DNA of 64,000 bases from Verrucomicrobiaceae bacterium (GTDB lineage: Bacteria > Verrucomicrobiota > Verrucomicrobiia > Verrucomicrobiales > Verrucomicrobiaceae): contig JAEUHK010000116.1 in NCBI GenBank assembly GCA_016795465.1, forward strand, positions 52,393-116,392, read 5' to 3'. A model generated the notes under the pieces. That model made no database searches. It was not told the origin of the DNA and was given only the letters and a program-made list of their open reading frames with translations. A program made the position numbers and the translations under genes. Within the stretch, counting starts at the first letter, position 1. Each line of letters starts with the position of its first letter. Shown here one piece after another: positions 8,670-17,565 of this stretch.

Positions 8670-10427
8670 TTACAAAGCGCGAGCGAGGAAGCGGCGTTCC
8701 TCGGGCAAGAGCAGCGTCGAGGGCACTTTTTCGGCTACTTGATAAGCGGATGAAGTGCTGCCGCTGATGGCGAGGAGACCGGCGAAGACCGCACGAGCGC
8801 CAGGCGGGAAGGTGTCCACATCTTTGACCTGAGCGAGAGCGGGCGCGATTTCGTTCACGCGGCCCTGGCGATAGGCGGCGAGTGCACGAAGGAAGGACAG
8901 CGCGACCAGGCGATCTGGCGTGATGTGATGGGCGGGCACTGCTGCGGCCTCGTCGATGGTTTTGACCGCGAGCTCGATGTCCGTGCCGAGAACGAGGCGC
9001 AGGTAGTTCGCCCGGTCGAGATAGACGACATCGGTGGGTTTCAGCTTCATGAGCTGCTGGCTCGAGCGGAGCATCGCCTCGCCATTGGTCTCCTTTTGGG
9101 CCATCTCATAGACTTTGAGTTGCATGCTCAATGAGGCGCCGATGTGGCGGGCGGCCACGCCTTCATAAAAGCGACGCGACAGATCCCAATAGCCCAGATG
9201 TTCGGCCATCTCGGCGGCCCGCATGGCTGCCTCGGCATGTTCACCACGGCCGGTCTGGTCAAAAACGGTGTTGAGCAGATGGCGCGGCGTGGTGGGATCG
9301 TCACTGAGGTGGCTTTCGGCCTCCGCCTGCCAGATGCGGAGTTGCACGCTGGGGAAAGCGGCATCGACACGACCAGTGAGCAGTGCCTTGAGCGGGCCCC
9401 ATTGGCCGAGGCCGCGGAGGGCACCCACATAGTGCGGCAGCAACGTGGTATAGGAGGCGGCCGTCTTGTCCGAGATCATGCGCAGGACGCGTTCATACTG
9501 CTGTTCTTTGACGAGCCACGCCATGAGCGGGGGGAGATTCGCGGCTGGTTTGCCGTCCCAGCGGCGGATTTCCTGATTCACCATCTGATCCCGTTCATGA
9601 GGGTGAAGGCGGATGATGGCCGACAAGACGGCAAACCGAGCGGTTTCAGCCTTGCTGTCCTGTTTGATGCCTTGAACCAGCGTGAGGAGATCCTCTGCCT
9701 CCTGAGCTGTGAGCAGGCGATGCTGTGCGAGGAATTCGATGGCCGGGATGGATTGTTCCGTGCCTCCACGGGCAATCGGCCAGAGACGCTCCCGGGCAGG
9801 TCCGCTGAGAGACGGGTCACCGCTGCGTGCATCGAGCAAGGCCAGGTCGAGCACGCTTTGTGGATTGTCTGAATCTGCCATCAAGGCCTGGCGTTGGGTC
9901 AAAAACGAACGTGCAGCAAGGCCTTCCGCTTTTTGGATCGCGGACAAAAGCTCCAAGGCAGGGCGCTTCTGAGCCTGATCGCCCTTGAAGCGGTCGAAGG
10001 TGTCATGAGCCAGCTTCAGGTCCGGCAGGCCCACATAGGCTTTGCCCAGCTTCGAAAGCTCTTCCGGAGTCAGAATGCCTTTTTCATCGAGTTTGCCCAG
10101 GAAGCGAATCATGGAGCGAGGCTCTTCGCCGGTCTTTTCGACGAACATCACCGCCGTGCGGATCACTTCGGGGTCCTCTGGTGCCCATCGCGTGGCATCA
10201 TTGAGATGACGGGCGGCATTCATCCAGTCCTCCGCTTCGACGTAGCGGACCACTTCAGGAATGTGGCGGCGTCCCCACCAGCTTTTGACCCCGGTGGCAA
10301 GGTCATCAAAAAACAGCCACCATGCCACAGCGAAGGCCACGAGTCCCAAGAATGCCCACAGTAGCGTCCTGTTCTGCGGTTCGTCTTCTGCTGCCAGGTC
10401 TTCTGGTCGGGATGACTCGGGATTCAT
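8670..10427 (-). CDS. Membrane-anchored helical-repeat (TPR-like) protein
   Basis: The 585-residue protein has a short acidic cytoplasmic N-terminus, one membrane segment (about 23-43), and a long all-helical remainder with degenerate tetratricopeptide-like repeats (for example around 64-83, with AEDWMNAARHLNDATRWAP). No catalytic motif is visible, so it is probably a protein-interaction scaffold on the periplasmic side. It lies 40 bases downstream of the SUMF1-like gene on the same strand, so the two probably form an operon. It ends convergently, 9 bases from the ABC ATPase stop. Confidence 0.65.
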   Translation of the reverse strand: MNPESSRPEDLAAEDEPQNRTLLWAFLGLVAFAVAWWLFFDDLATGVKSWWGRRHIPEVVRYVEAEDWMNAARHLNDATRWAPEDPEVIRTAVMFVEKTGEEPRSMIRFLGKLDEKGILTPEELSKLGKAYVGLPDLKLAHDTFDRFKGDQAQKRPALELLSAIQKAEGLAARSFLTQRQALMADSDNPQSVLDLALLDARSGDPSLSGPARERLWPIARGGTEQSIPAIEFLAQHRLLTAQEAEDLLTLVQGIKQDSKAETARFAVLSAIIRLHPHERDQMVNQEIRRWDGKPAANLPPLMAWLVKEQQYERVLRMISDKTAASYTTLLPHYVGALRGLGQWGPLKALLTGRVDAAFPSVQLRIWQAEAESHLSDDPTTPRHLLNTVFDQTGRGEHAEAAMRAAEMAEHLGYWDLSRRFYEGVAARHIGASLSMQLKVYEMAQKETNGEAMLRSSQQLMKLKPTDVVYLDRANYLRLVLGTDIELAVKTIDEAAAVPAHHITPDRLVALSFLRALAAYRQGRVNEIAPALAQVKDVDTFPPGARAVFAGLLAISGSTSSAYQVAEKVPSTLLLPEERRFLARAL

Positions 10428-10467
10428 GAGGTAAGAGGAGGAGAAGAAGCGTTCCTTGGCATCCAGA

Positions 10468-12144
10468 TTACTTCAATTCGAGAACTAGGCGGAAGCCCAG
10501 ATCCGCACGAGCGCTTGCTTTGGAGGCATGCTCACGGGAGGAGGTCAGCAGGCGGTCGTGCTCAAACATCAGCCAGCTGCCGCCACGGATGACGCGCTCC
10601 TCTGGTGCTGACGGCCAGGCATCCTCGGTCCATTCGGAGACGTTGCCGCCGACCTCATAAAGCCCGAGCGTGTTCGGGGTCGATTTGTCCACCGGTGCGG
10701 TGTAGGAAAAACTGTCGCTAAAGCCCGGGATGCGTGTGGCGTCGAGGTTCACACTCATGACTGGAGGCCGCCATTCGGCCTGGCTCTTGATGGGCCATGG
10801 GAAATGCTCTTTGTCTGCCCTGTGGCGTTCGGCTGGGTCCTTCCCCGTTTCGCCTTTCAATCCGGCTGCGATGCTCCACTCGAGGTCGGTGGGCAGGCGG
10901 TAGGTGGCATTCGTTGGGATCAGGCTGGCCTTCCGCTCGTTTTCCGTGAGCCACTGGCAGAAGTTTTTTGCATCGTCCCATGTCACGCCGGCTGCCGGAT
11001 GGGTATCGCCGAGGAGAAAGGGCGGTTTTTTGATCCAAGTGCCATTCGTGGCCTTCAGCCAGGCTTCGAAATCCCTCACGCGGGTTTCTGTTTTGCAGAT
11101 CAGCACACCGCTGCCGGATTCCAAGGGCGTGAAGCGAAGGCCGAGTGTGTTGAGATACGAGGTTCCAGCCACTGCGGGCGTCAGCTTGCTGGTGTCTGGC
11201 AGGACCGCGCCATCCCCGCCTCCGGCCATGCGCTGCTTCAGGGCCTCGACCGCAGCCTTGTCAGCATCATCGGTGGTGCGCATCTTGCGGATCTGGTCCT
11301 CGACGGTCTGCTTGTTGGCTGCCTCACGCTCGGCCAGCAGCATCGCCGTGCGGTGCTTGTCTTCAAAAACGCAGCGAAAGCCGATGGTGGGCATCCGCAG
11401 GTCGGCCGGCACCGTGTAGCGGTAAGAACTCACTAGGCACTCCCGGCGGAAATAGGCCCACGAACCGCCGCGCAGCACGCCGTTCGCCAACGATTTCACA
11501 TCTGGCTTGTCGGTCCACTCCCACACATTGCCTGCCAGATCGTAGAGACCTTCCGTCGTCGGCGTAAACTGCCCCACGGGCGCGGTGTGCTCGTAGCCAT
11601 CGGAATAGCCCTCGATCTCGTGGTCAGCATAATTGCCCGCTTTGGCGGGTGGAGGCCAAAGCATGCCCCAGAGAAAGGTCTGGCTGTCTGCCAGTTTGTC
11701 CTCGGCGGTGAACGCCACCCCTTTGCGGGCGGCCGCCAGTCCTGCGGCGGCATCCCATTCCTCAGGCGTGGGCAGGCGGTAGGACTGCGCATTGTTGAGG
11801 AGGTTCTCCTCACGTTCCTTTTCGGTCAGCCAGTTGCAGAAGGCGATGGCGTCCTGGAGGTTCACCCCCACCACTGGGTGGTTTTCACCCTGCTTGAAGT
11901 GTGGTTCGAAGGTCCAAGGGTACTTTCTGGCACGCAGAAACTGGTTCCACTCGCCCACGCGGGTCTCATAAACGGAAAACAGCACCGTCGTGCCGGGAAC
12001 GGATACAAATCGCATCCCAAGAGTGCTTTTTCGGCCGCTCTGAGCCGAGTTTGAGGCTGTCTCCTGGCCGCTGACAAGGGCGGCCGGGCCGGTCAAAAGC
12101 AGTGCAACGGCTGCGAACAGAGAAGGGCGGAGGCGAAATGGCAT
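10468..12144 (-). CDS. Exported protein with two SUMF1/FGE-like domains
   Basis: From the ATG at 12142-12144 the product is 558 residues with a clear signal peptide; a longer frame from 12216 would add 24 residues in front of it. Two formylglycine-generating-enzyme-fold domains follow, each with the family landmarks VxxxDAxxFCxWLTE, YRLPT-EEW, GNVWEWT or GNVSEWT, GGSW and GFR. In the first domain only one of the two expected catalytic cysteines appears to align (Cys in FRRECLV); the second has none. It is therefore probably a binding or sensing module and not a sulfatase activator. It is the likely first gene of a two-gene operon with the helical-repeat protein. Confidence 0.82.
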   Translation of the reverse strand: MPFRLRPSLFAAVALLLTGPAALVSGQETASNSAQSGRKSTLGMRFVSVPGTTVLFSVYETRVGEWNQFLRARKYPWTFEPHFKQGENHPVVGVNLQDAIAFCNWLTEKEREENLLNNAQSYRLPTPEEWDAAAGLAAARKGVAFTAEDKLADSQTFLWGMLWPPPAKAGNYADHEIEGYSDGYEHTAPVGQFTPTTEGLYDLAGNVWEWTDKPDVKSLANGVLRGGSWAYFRRECLVSSYRYTVPADLRMPTIGFRCVFEDKHRTAMLLAEREAANKQTVEDQIRKMRTTDDADKAAVEALKQRMAGGGDGAVLPDTSKLTPAVAGTSYLNTLGLRFTPLESGSGVLICKTETRVRDFEAWLKATNGTWIKKPPFLLGDTHPAAGVTWDDAKNFCQWLTENERKASLIPTNATYRLPTDLEWSIAAGLKGETGKDPAERHRADKEHFPWPIKSQAEWRPPVMSVNLDATRIPGFSDSFSYTAPVDKSTPNTLGLYEVGGNVSEWTEDAWPSAPEERVIRGGSWLMFEHDRLLTSSREHASKASARADLGFRLVLELK

Positions 12145-12319
12145 TGGAGTGGTTTTACAAGAGGAAATCACGATGGTCAGCAAGAATTTCTGAACACTGG
12201 AACCATCGTTCGGCAACCCACAGGATAGTCACGAAGTTTGTTCTTTTCGTTGAAACTCAGCATGGTACAGTCCCGACTCTTTTTCTGGAAATTCGCCGTC
12301 TCCAACCCCGGCACTCGCA

Positions 12320-12367
12320 GCCCTTTGGTCTGCCCTTTTGGGCATTGACCAAGGGCGGCAGCGTACT
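12320..12367 (+). promoter_or_regulatory. Leader hairpin and ops/JUMPstart-like element before the polysaccharide locus
   Basis: Bases 12320-12330 pair with 12347-12356 (10 bp, one bulged T), and an inner GCCC-TTTT-GGGC stem (12332-12343) extends the hairpin. It runs directly into GGCGGCAGCGTACT at 12354-12367, which ends 12 bases before the first ATG of the locus. That sequence differs from the enterobacterial ops core GGCGGTAGCGT at one base. In Enterobacteria, ops within a JUMPstart leader recruits RfaH to long polysaccharide operons. Position and sequence fit such a leader, but the changed base is one RfaH is thought to read, and no recruiter is known here. Confidence 0.35.
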
Positions 12368-12379
12368 CCGATTTGATTC

Positions 12380-14119
12380 ATGATTGTCCTTGGTCTCAAT
12401 GCGTTTCACGGGGATTCCTCCGCCGCGCTCGTTAAAGATGGAAAGCTGGTCTGTGCGGCCGAGGAGGAGCGTTTCCGGCGCATCAAGCACTGGTCCGGTC
12501 TGCCCACCGAGGCCATGAAATGGTGCCTCGCCGATGCCGGGCTCAAACTCAGCGATGTGGACCACATCGCCATCAACCGGAACCCGAAGGTCAACAACCT
12601 CCGTCGGGCGCTCTACGTCCTGCGCCGCCGCCCGAGCCTGAGCCTGATCTTCAAGCGCCTCGCGAACATCCAACGCGCCGCCTCCTTTGAAGATAGCGTA
12701 CAGGCCGCTTTTCCCGGCGAGACGCTCCGGGCGCAGGTGCATCGCGTCGAGCATCACCTCGCGCATTTGGCTTCGGCCTTCCTCGTTTCCGATTTCGATG
12801 AGGCCGTGTGCTTGTCGATTGATGGCTTTGGCGACTTCGCCAGCTCCACCTGGGGCATGGGGAAGGGGAATGACATCCAAATCGACGGTCGCATCTACTT
12901 CCCGCACTCGCTGGGCATCTTTTATAGCGTCATCACCCAGTTCATCGGCTTCCCTTACTTCGGCGATGAATACAAGGTCATGGGCCTCGCTCCCTACGGC
13001 GAGCCCAAATACATGAAGGAGATGCGTGAACTCGTCCACATCCAGCCGGACGGCACCTTCAAGCTCAACCTCAAATACTACCGCCACCACGACGAGGACG
13101 TTCATTACACTTGGGACAATTGCTCTCCCGAAGTGGGCACGCTCTACAAGAAGGAGCCGATGGTGTCTCTCTTCGGTCCGCAGCGTGAAAAAGGCGACAC
13201 CTTGGAGCAAAAGCACCGGGACATCGCTCGCAGCGCCCAGGTGATGTATGAAGAGGCCTTCTTCGCCATGCTGCAAAGCCTCCACGCGAAGTACAAATGC
13301 GATGACCTCGCCTTCTCCGGCGGCTGCGCGATGAATTCCGTCGCCAACGGCAAGGTGTACCTCAATTCGCCCTTCAAGCGCATGTATCTCCCCGCTTCCG
13401 CTGGAGATGCCGGCGGGGCCATCGGAGCCGCGTTCGTCGTTTCACGCCAGATCAATCCCACGAAGCATGTCATGGACCACGCCTACGTCGGGCCGCGTGC
13501 TTCCGAGGACGAGATCAAAGCTCTGCTCGACTCCCGCGCCGCCGACATCGCCGCTGAAAACTGCACCGTGTGTCGCTACGACGACGAAGGCGAGCTTTGC
13601 AAAACGACCGCCATCGCCATCACCGAAGGCAAGGTCATCGGCTGGTTCCAAGGTCGCATGGAATGGGGCCCGCGAGCTCTCGGCAACCGTTCCATCCTCG
13701 GCGATCCGCGTCGCGCTGACATGAAGGACATCCTCAACCTCAAGATCAAGCGCCGCGAATCCTTCCGTCCCTTCGCACCCTCCATCTTGCGTGAATGCGT
13801 GACCGAATGGTTCGAGCAAGACGACGACGTGCCCTTCATGATGGAGGTCTTCCAAGTCCGACCCGAAAAGCGTGCTCAAGTGCCCGCCACCACGCACGTC
13901 GATGGCAGCGGTCGCCTTCAAACCGTCCACAAAGAGACCAATCCTCGCTACCACCGCCTCATCAGCGCCTACCGCGAGATCACCGGCGTGCCCATCGTGC
14001 TCAATACGAGCTTCAACGAAAACGAGCCCGTCGTCTGCAAACCTCAAGAAGCCCTCGACTGCTTCCTTCGTACCAAAATGGACGTGCTGGTGCTCAATGA
14101 CTGGATTGTGACCCGCTGA
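12380..14119 (+). CDS. Sugar O-carbamoyltransferase (NodU/CmcH family)
   Basis: The 579-residue protein matches the NodU/CmcH/TobZ family. It has an N-terminal Kae1-like ASKHA domain (LGLNAFHGDSSAAL at the start, HHLAHLASAF around residues 125-134, SGGCAMNS at 313-320) and a C-terminal YrdC-like domain (GPRALGNRSIL at 430-440). The family makes carbamoyl-adenylate from carbamoyl phosphate and ATP and passes the carbamoyl group to a hydroxyl, often on a sugar. As the first gene of a nucleotide-sugar operon it probably decorates a surface glycan. Its stop overlaps the rmlA start by one base. Confidence 0.88.
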   Translation: MIVLGLNAFHGDSSAALVKDGKLVCAAEEERFRRIKHWSGLPTEAMKWCLADAGLKLSDVDHIAINRNPKVNNLRRALYVLRRRPSLSLIFKRLANIQRAASFEDSVQAAFPGETLRAQVHRVEHHLAHLASAFLVSDFDEAVCLSIDGFGDFASSTWGMGKGNDIQIDGRIYFPHSLGIFYSVITQFIGFPYFGDEYKVMGLAPYGEPKYMKEMRELVHIQPDGTFKLNLKYYRHHDEDVHYTWDNCSPEVGTLYKKEPMVSLFGPQREKGDTLEQKHRDIARSAQVMYEEAFFAMLQSLHAKYKCDDLAFSGGCAMNSVANGKVYLNSPFKRMYLPASAGDAGGAIGAAFVVSRQINPTKHVMDHAYVGPRASEDEIKALLDSRAADIAAENCTVCRYDDEGELCKTTAIAITEGKVIGWFQGRMEWGPRALGNRSILGDPRRADMKDILNLKIKRRESFRPFAPSILRECVTEWFEQDDDVPFMMEVFQVRPEKRAQVPATTHVDGSGRLQTVHKETNPRYHRLISAYREITGVPIVLNTSFNENEPVVCKPQEALDCFLRTKMDVLVLNDWIVTR

Positions 14120-15006
14120 TGAAAGGCATCATACTAGCCGGCGGCGCAGGTTCCCGCCTTTATCCGCTGACGCAGGTTGCCTCAAAGCAGCTTCAGCCGG
14201 TGTATGACAAGCCGATGGTGTACTACCCGCTCACGGTGCTCATCGCCTCGGGCATTCGTGAGTTCTGCCTCATCTCGACGCCGCAGGACATCCCGCGATT
14301 CCAGCAGCTCCTCGGCGATGGAAAACGCTGGGGCATCTCGATTGAGTATCGCGAGCAGGCGAAGCCCGAAGGCATCGCGCAGGCGTTTTTGATCGCGGAT
14401 AGCTTCATCGGCAGCGATCCCGTCACTTTGATCCTCGGCGACAACATCTTCTTCGGCGGCGACGCCTTTCCGCGTGCCTTTGCCGACTTCAAAATGGGCG
14501 CGACGATCTTTGCTTACCATGTCAACGATCCCGAACGTTATGGCGTGGTCGAGTTCGGACTCGATGGCAAGGCACTCTCCATCGAGGAAAAGCCCGAGCA
14601 TCCGCGCAGCAACTACGCCGTCCCCGGCGTGTATCTCTACGACAACGACGTGCTCGCCATCGCCCGCTCGCTGAAACCCTCGCCGCGTGGAGAACTGGAG
14701 ATCACCGACATCAATCGCGAGTATCTCCGCCGTGGCACCTTGCAGGTTCAGCGACTCAGCCGCGGCACTGCGTGGCTCGATGCGGGCACGAGCACCAGCC
14801 TGCACGATGCCTCGGCCTATGTGCAGACGATTGAAAAACGTCAGGGCATCAAGCTCGGCTGTCCTGAGGAGGCCGCGCTGCATCGCGGCTTCCTTTCGAT
14901 TGATGAATTTGAAAGCGTGGTCGCCGCCATGCCAAAGTGTGAATATCGCGAGTATCTGAGCGGCGTGGCAGGTGAAGTGCGCCGCCTTGGCATCGGCGCT
15001 GCTTGA
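14119..15006 (+). CDS. rmlA: Glucose-1-phosphate thymidylyltransferase RmlA
   Basis: The 295-residue enzyme has the nucleotidyltransferase signature GGAGSRLYPLT at 8-18 and the metal-binding LGDN at about 106-109, and it has the normal family length. It makes dTDP-glucose from glucose-1-phosphate and dTTP in the cytoplasm. It is coupled to the genes on both sides by 1- and 4-base overlaps. With RmlB downstream but no RmlC or RmlD in the window, the pathway probably leads to a dTDP-aminosugar and not to dTDP-L-rhamnose. Confidence 0.95.
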   Translation: MKGIILAGGAGSRLYPLTQVASKQLQPVYDKPMVYYPLTVLIASGIREFCLISTPQDIPRFQQLLGDGKRWGISIEYREQAKPEGIAQAFLIADSFIGSDPVTLILGDNIFFGGDAFPRAFADFKMGATIFAYHVNDPERYGVVEFGLDGKALSIEEKPEHPRSNYAVPGVYLYDNDVLAIARSLKPSPRGELEITDINREYLRRGTLQVQRLSRGTAWLDAGTSTSLHDASAYVQTIEKRQGIKLGCPEEAALHRGFLSIDEFESVVAAMPKCEYREYLSGVAGEVRRLGIGAA

Positions 15007-15743
15007 TTGATTACATGGTTCCTCATCCCGTTTTGTCCAACCGCTATGCCGCTCCGGAGGAGCGTCCTGGCTATGTCAAAAATCTCTTCGATGAAGGAGC
15101 CAAGCATTACGATCCCGTCGTGGGTTGGGGCTTCTGGGGCACGGGAAACCTCTACCGCAAGGACGCGCAGCGTCGCCACGGGCTCAAGACGGGCATGCAG
15201 CTCCTCGACGTGGCCTGCGGCACCGGTTTGATGGCCGTCGCCGCGAAGGAAGTCCTCGGCGGCGATGAGACCATCACCTGCGTGGAGCCCAGCGATGGCA
15301 TGCTCGCTGTCGCGCGGACCAAGCTCAACGCCACCTTCATTCAAAGCGGCGCGGAAAGCATGCCGCTGCCGGAGGCTGCCTTCGATTTCCTCACCGTCGG
15401 CTATGCCCTGCGCCACTTCGCCGACCTGGAGGCGACCTTTCGCGAATTCCATCGCGTGCTCAAACCGGGCGGCAAGGTGCTGCTTCTCGAAGCCACGCGT
15501 CCCGCCGGCAAGTTTGGCTCTTGGCTCTTCAAGCTCTACTTCGGCCGCATCTATCCCTTCTTTGTCCGCCTCTTCACCCAGAGCGACATCGCCGAGGAGA
15601 TGATGGTCTATTTCTGGGAAACCATGGACTCCTGCGTGCGCCCCGAGTCCGTCCTCGCCGCCCTGAAAGCCGCAGGCTTCGAAAACGCGGCCCGCAAGCC
15701 CGTCCTCGGCTGGTTCAGCGAGTACACCGCCGTCAAAGCGTGA
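15003..15743 (+). CDS. UbiE-like class I SAM methyltransferase
   Basis: The product has up to 246 residues: TTG at 15003 overlaps the rmlA stop by 4 bases, and ATG at 15015 is the alternative. It resembles the UbiE/MenG family, with motif I LDVACGTG, a VGYALRHF segment and a RVLKPGGKVLLLEATRP segment. True UbiE methylates quinone precursors, but the position between rmlA and rmlB suggests a sugar or lipid-carrier-linked substrate. The last codon region also contains the rmlB GTG start. Confidence 0.75.
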   Translation: MIDYMVPHPVLSNRYAAPEERPGYVKNLFDEGAKHYDPVVGWGFWGTGNLYRKDAQRRHGLKTGMQLLDVACGTGLMAVAAKEVLGGDETITCVEPSDGMLAVARTKLNATFIQSGAESMPLPEAAFDFLTVGYALRHFADLEATFREFHRVLKPGGKVLLLEATRPAGKFGSWLFKLYFGRIYPFFVRLFTQSDIAEEMMVYFWETMDSCVRPESVLAALKAAGFENAARKPVLGWFSEYTAVKA

Positions 15744-16741
15744 ACCTTCTCATCACAGGCGGTGCCGGTTTTATCGGCTCGAACCTCATCCGGCATGTCA
15801 TCGACAAGCCGGAAGTCGCCAAGTTGGTCAATCTCGACTGCCTCACCTATGCCGGACATCTCGAAAACCTCGATGGCATCCACGGCGTTCATCCACGCTA
15901 TGCCTTTGAGAAGGTCGATCTGCGTGACAAGGACAGCGTTCTTCGCGTCATCCGCCAGCATGAAATCACCCACATCATGCACCTCGCGGCCGAAAGCCAT
16001 GTGGATCGCAGCATCTCCGGTCCCGGTGACTTCATCACGACGAACATCAACGGCACCTTCAACCTCCTCGAAGCCTTTCGAGACACGAAAGGCCAAAAAT
16101 TCCTCCATGTGAGCACCGACGAGGTTTTCGGTTCCCTCGGCGAAACCGGCTTCTTCACCGAAACAACGCCTTACGCCCCCAATTCGCCTTATTCCGCGTC
16201 CAAGGCTTCCAGCGACCTCCTTGTCCGAGCCTACCACCACACCTACGGCTTGCCGACGGTCATCACGAACTGCTCGAACAACTACGGCCCATATCAATTT
16301 CCCGAAAAGCTCATCCCCGTGGTCATCCAGAGCATCCTCTCCCGCAAGCCGATCCCCGTTTACGGCGATGGCATGAACGTCCGCGACTGGCTCTACGTCG
16401 GTGACCATTGCGAGGCCCTCTGGACTGTTCTCACCACGGGCAAACTCGGCGAGACCTACAACATCGGCGGCCACAACGAGAAAGCGAACCTGCACCTCGT
16501 GCAGCTCATGTGCGATCTCATTGATGAGTTCCAACCTGAACTCGGTGGAAACTCCCGCAGCCTCATCACCTTCGTCACCGACCGCCCCGGCCACGACCGT
16601 CGCTACGCCATCGACGCCTCCAAAATCGACCGCGAGCTCGGCTGGCGTCCTGCCCACACCTTCGAGACCGGCATTCGCGAGACCGTGAAGTGGTATCTGG
16701 AGCATCAAGACTGGGTGAAAGCCGTCTCCGCATCGAAATGA
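15740..16741 (+). CDS. rmlB: dTDP-glucose 4,6-dehydratase RmlB
   Basis: The GTG at 15740 overlaps the preceding TGA (GTGA) and gives 333 residues, the normal family length; longer frames run into the methyltransferase gene. It is an extended SDR with the NAD motif GGAGFIG at 7-13, the catalytic T-D-E at 126-128 and YSASK (Tyr151, Lys155). It converts dTDP-glucose to dTDP-4-keto-6-deoxyglucose, the branch point for deoxy- and aminosugars. The aminotransferase at 24300 is the likely consumer of the keto-sugar. Confidence 0.95.
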   Translation: MNLLITGGAGFIGSNLIRHVIDKPEVAKLVNLDCLTYAGHLENLDGIHGVHPRYAFEKVDLRDKDSVLRVIRQHEITHIMHLAAESHVDRSISGPGDFITTNINGTFNLLEAFRDTKGQKFLHVSTDEVFGSLGETGFFTETTPYAPNSPYSASKASSDLLVRAYHHTYGLPTVITNCSNNYGPYQFPEKLIPVVIQSILSRKPIPVYGDGMNVRDWLYVGDHCEALWTVLTTGKLGETYNIGGHNEKANLHLVQLMCDLIDEFQPELGGNSRSLITFVTDRPGHDRRYAIDASKIDRELGWRPAHTFETGIRETVKWYLEHQDWVKAVSASK

Positions 16742-17565
16742 CCTCCTGGACGCCACCTTCCGGGACGCTGCAGCAGCAGGATGGCATTTGGCGTCCGGCG
16801 CAGATCTCGAATGTCAGCTACCCTGAAGACGGAAATGATGCCTGCTTTCAGATCGAAAAAGGGAGCTACTGGTTCGCGCATCGCAATGAATGCATCCTCA
16901 CGCTGCTCTCGCAGTTCCCGCCGGGTGGCGAGGTGTATGACATCGGCGGTGGGAATGGTTTTGTCAGCCTCGCGCTGCAAAACGCGAGCATCGACTCGGT
17001 GCTCGTCGAGCCCGGGAATGGCGCACGCAATGCCTCGCGACGCGGTGTTTCTCGCGTCATCCATGCGGCGTTGGAGGATACCGGCTTCGCTGAGGGCAGT
17101 TTGCCTGCTGCGGGTGCCTTTGATGTCGTCGAGCACATTGATGACGATGTCGCTTTCCTGCGAACGATTCATCGCTTCCTCAAGCCTGGCGGCCGCTTCT
17201 ACGGCACGGTCCCGGCTTTGCAGGCACTCTGGTCAGAGGAAGATGTTCACGCGGGGCATTTTCGTCGCCATGACCAAAATGGCATCAGCACGCGACTTCG
17301 CGCCGCGGGCTTCGAGGTCGAGTTCGTGGCCTATTTTTTCTCCTGGCTCGTTTTGCCGGTCTTCCTGCTTCGTTCGCTGCCTTTTCGCCTCCACGGCACG
17401 CCGCCGAAGCCCTCGCTCGATTCCGCGAAGAGAGATCACACCCTTCCTGACCTGCTCGGCGGCATGGTGAATCTCGTTCACGCTTGGGAACTCGACCGTC
17501 TCCGCCGTCGCCGCTCACCCACGACGGGTTCCAGCCTGATCTTTTGTGCTCGAAAGCATGTTTAA
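16738..17565 (+). CDS. Class I SAM methyltransferase
   Basis: The ATG at 16738 overlaps the rmlB stop (ATGA) and gives 275 residues. A methyltransferase motif I is seen as VYDIGGGNGF, then AFDVVEHIDDD and FLKPGGRFYGTVP, followed by a C-terminal hydrophobic segment (AYFFSWLVLPVFLL) that may touch the membrane. The N-terminal TLQQQDGIWRP segment is typical of methyltransferases in glycan clusters. It overlaps the next gene by 8 bases. Probable role: methylation of a sugar or lipid-linked intermediate; the substrate is not predictable. Confidence 0.75.
   Translation: MTSWTPPSGTLQQQDGIWRPAQISNVSYPEDGNDACFQIEKGSYWFAHRNECILTLLSQFPPGGEVYDIGGGNGFVSLALQNASIDSVLVEPGNGARNASRRGVSRVIHAALEDTGFAEGSLPAAGAFDVVEHIDDDVAFLRTIHRFLKPGGRFYGTVPALQALWSEEDVHAGHFRRHDQNGISTRLRAAGFEVEFVAYFFSWLVLPVFLLRSLPFRLHGTPPKPSLDSAKRDHTLPDLLGGMVNLVHAWELDRLRRRRSPTTGSSLIFCARKHV

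Noticed and set aside
10468..12144. Active formylglycine-generating enzyme
   Set aside because: The second domain lacks both catalytic cysteines and the first appears to have only one; no sulfatase gene is adjacent.
15003..15743. Menaquinone/ubiquinone methyltransferase UbiE
   Set aside because: The sequence is UbiE-like, but no quinone genes are near, and the gene is coupled on both sides to rmlA and rmlB. I keep the family label without the function.
14119..16741. dTDP-L-rhamnose pathway
   Set aside because: RmlA and RmlB are present, but RmlC and RmlD are not in the window, and a WecE-type transaminase in the same operon uses the RmlB product. The dTDP-aminosugar branch fits better.
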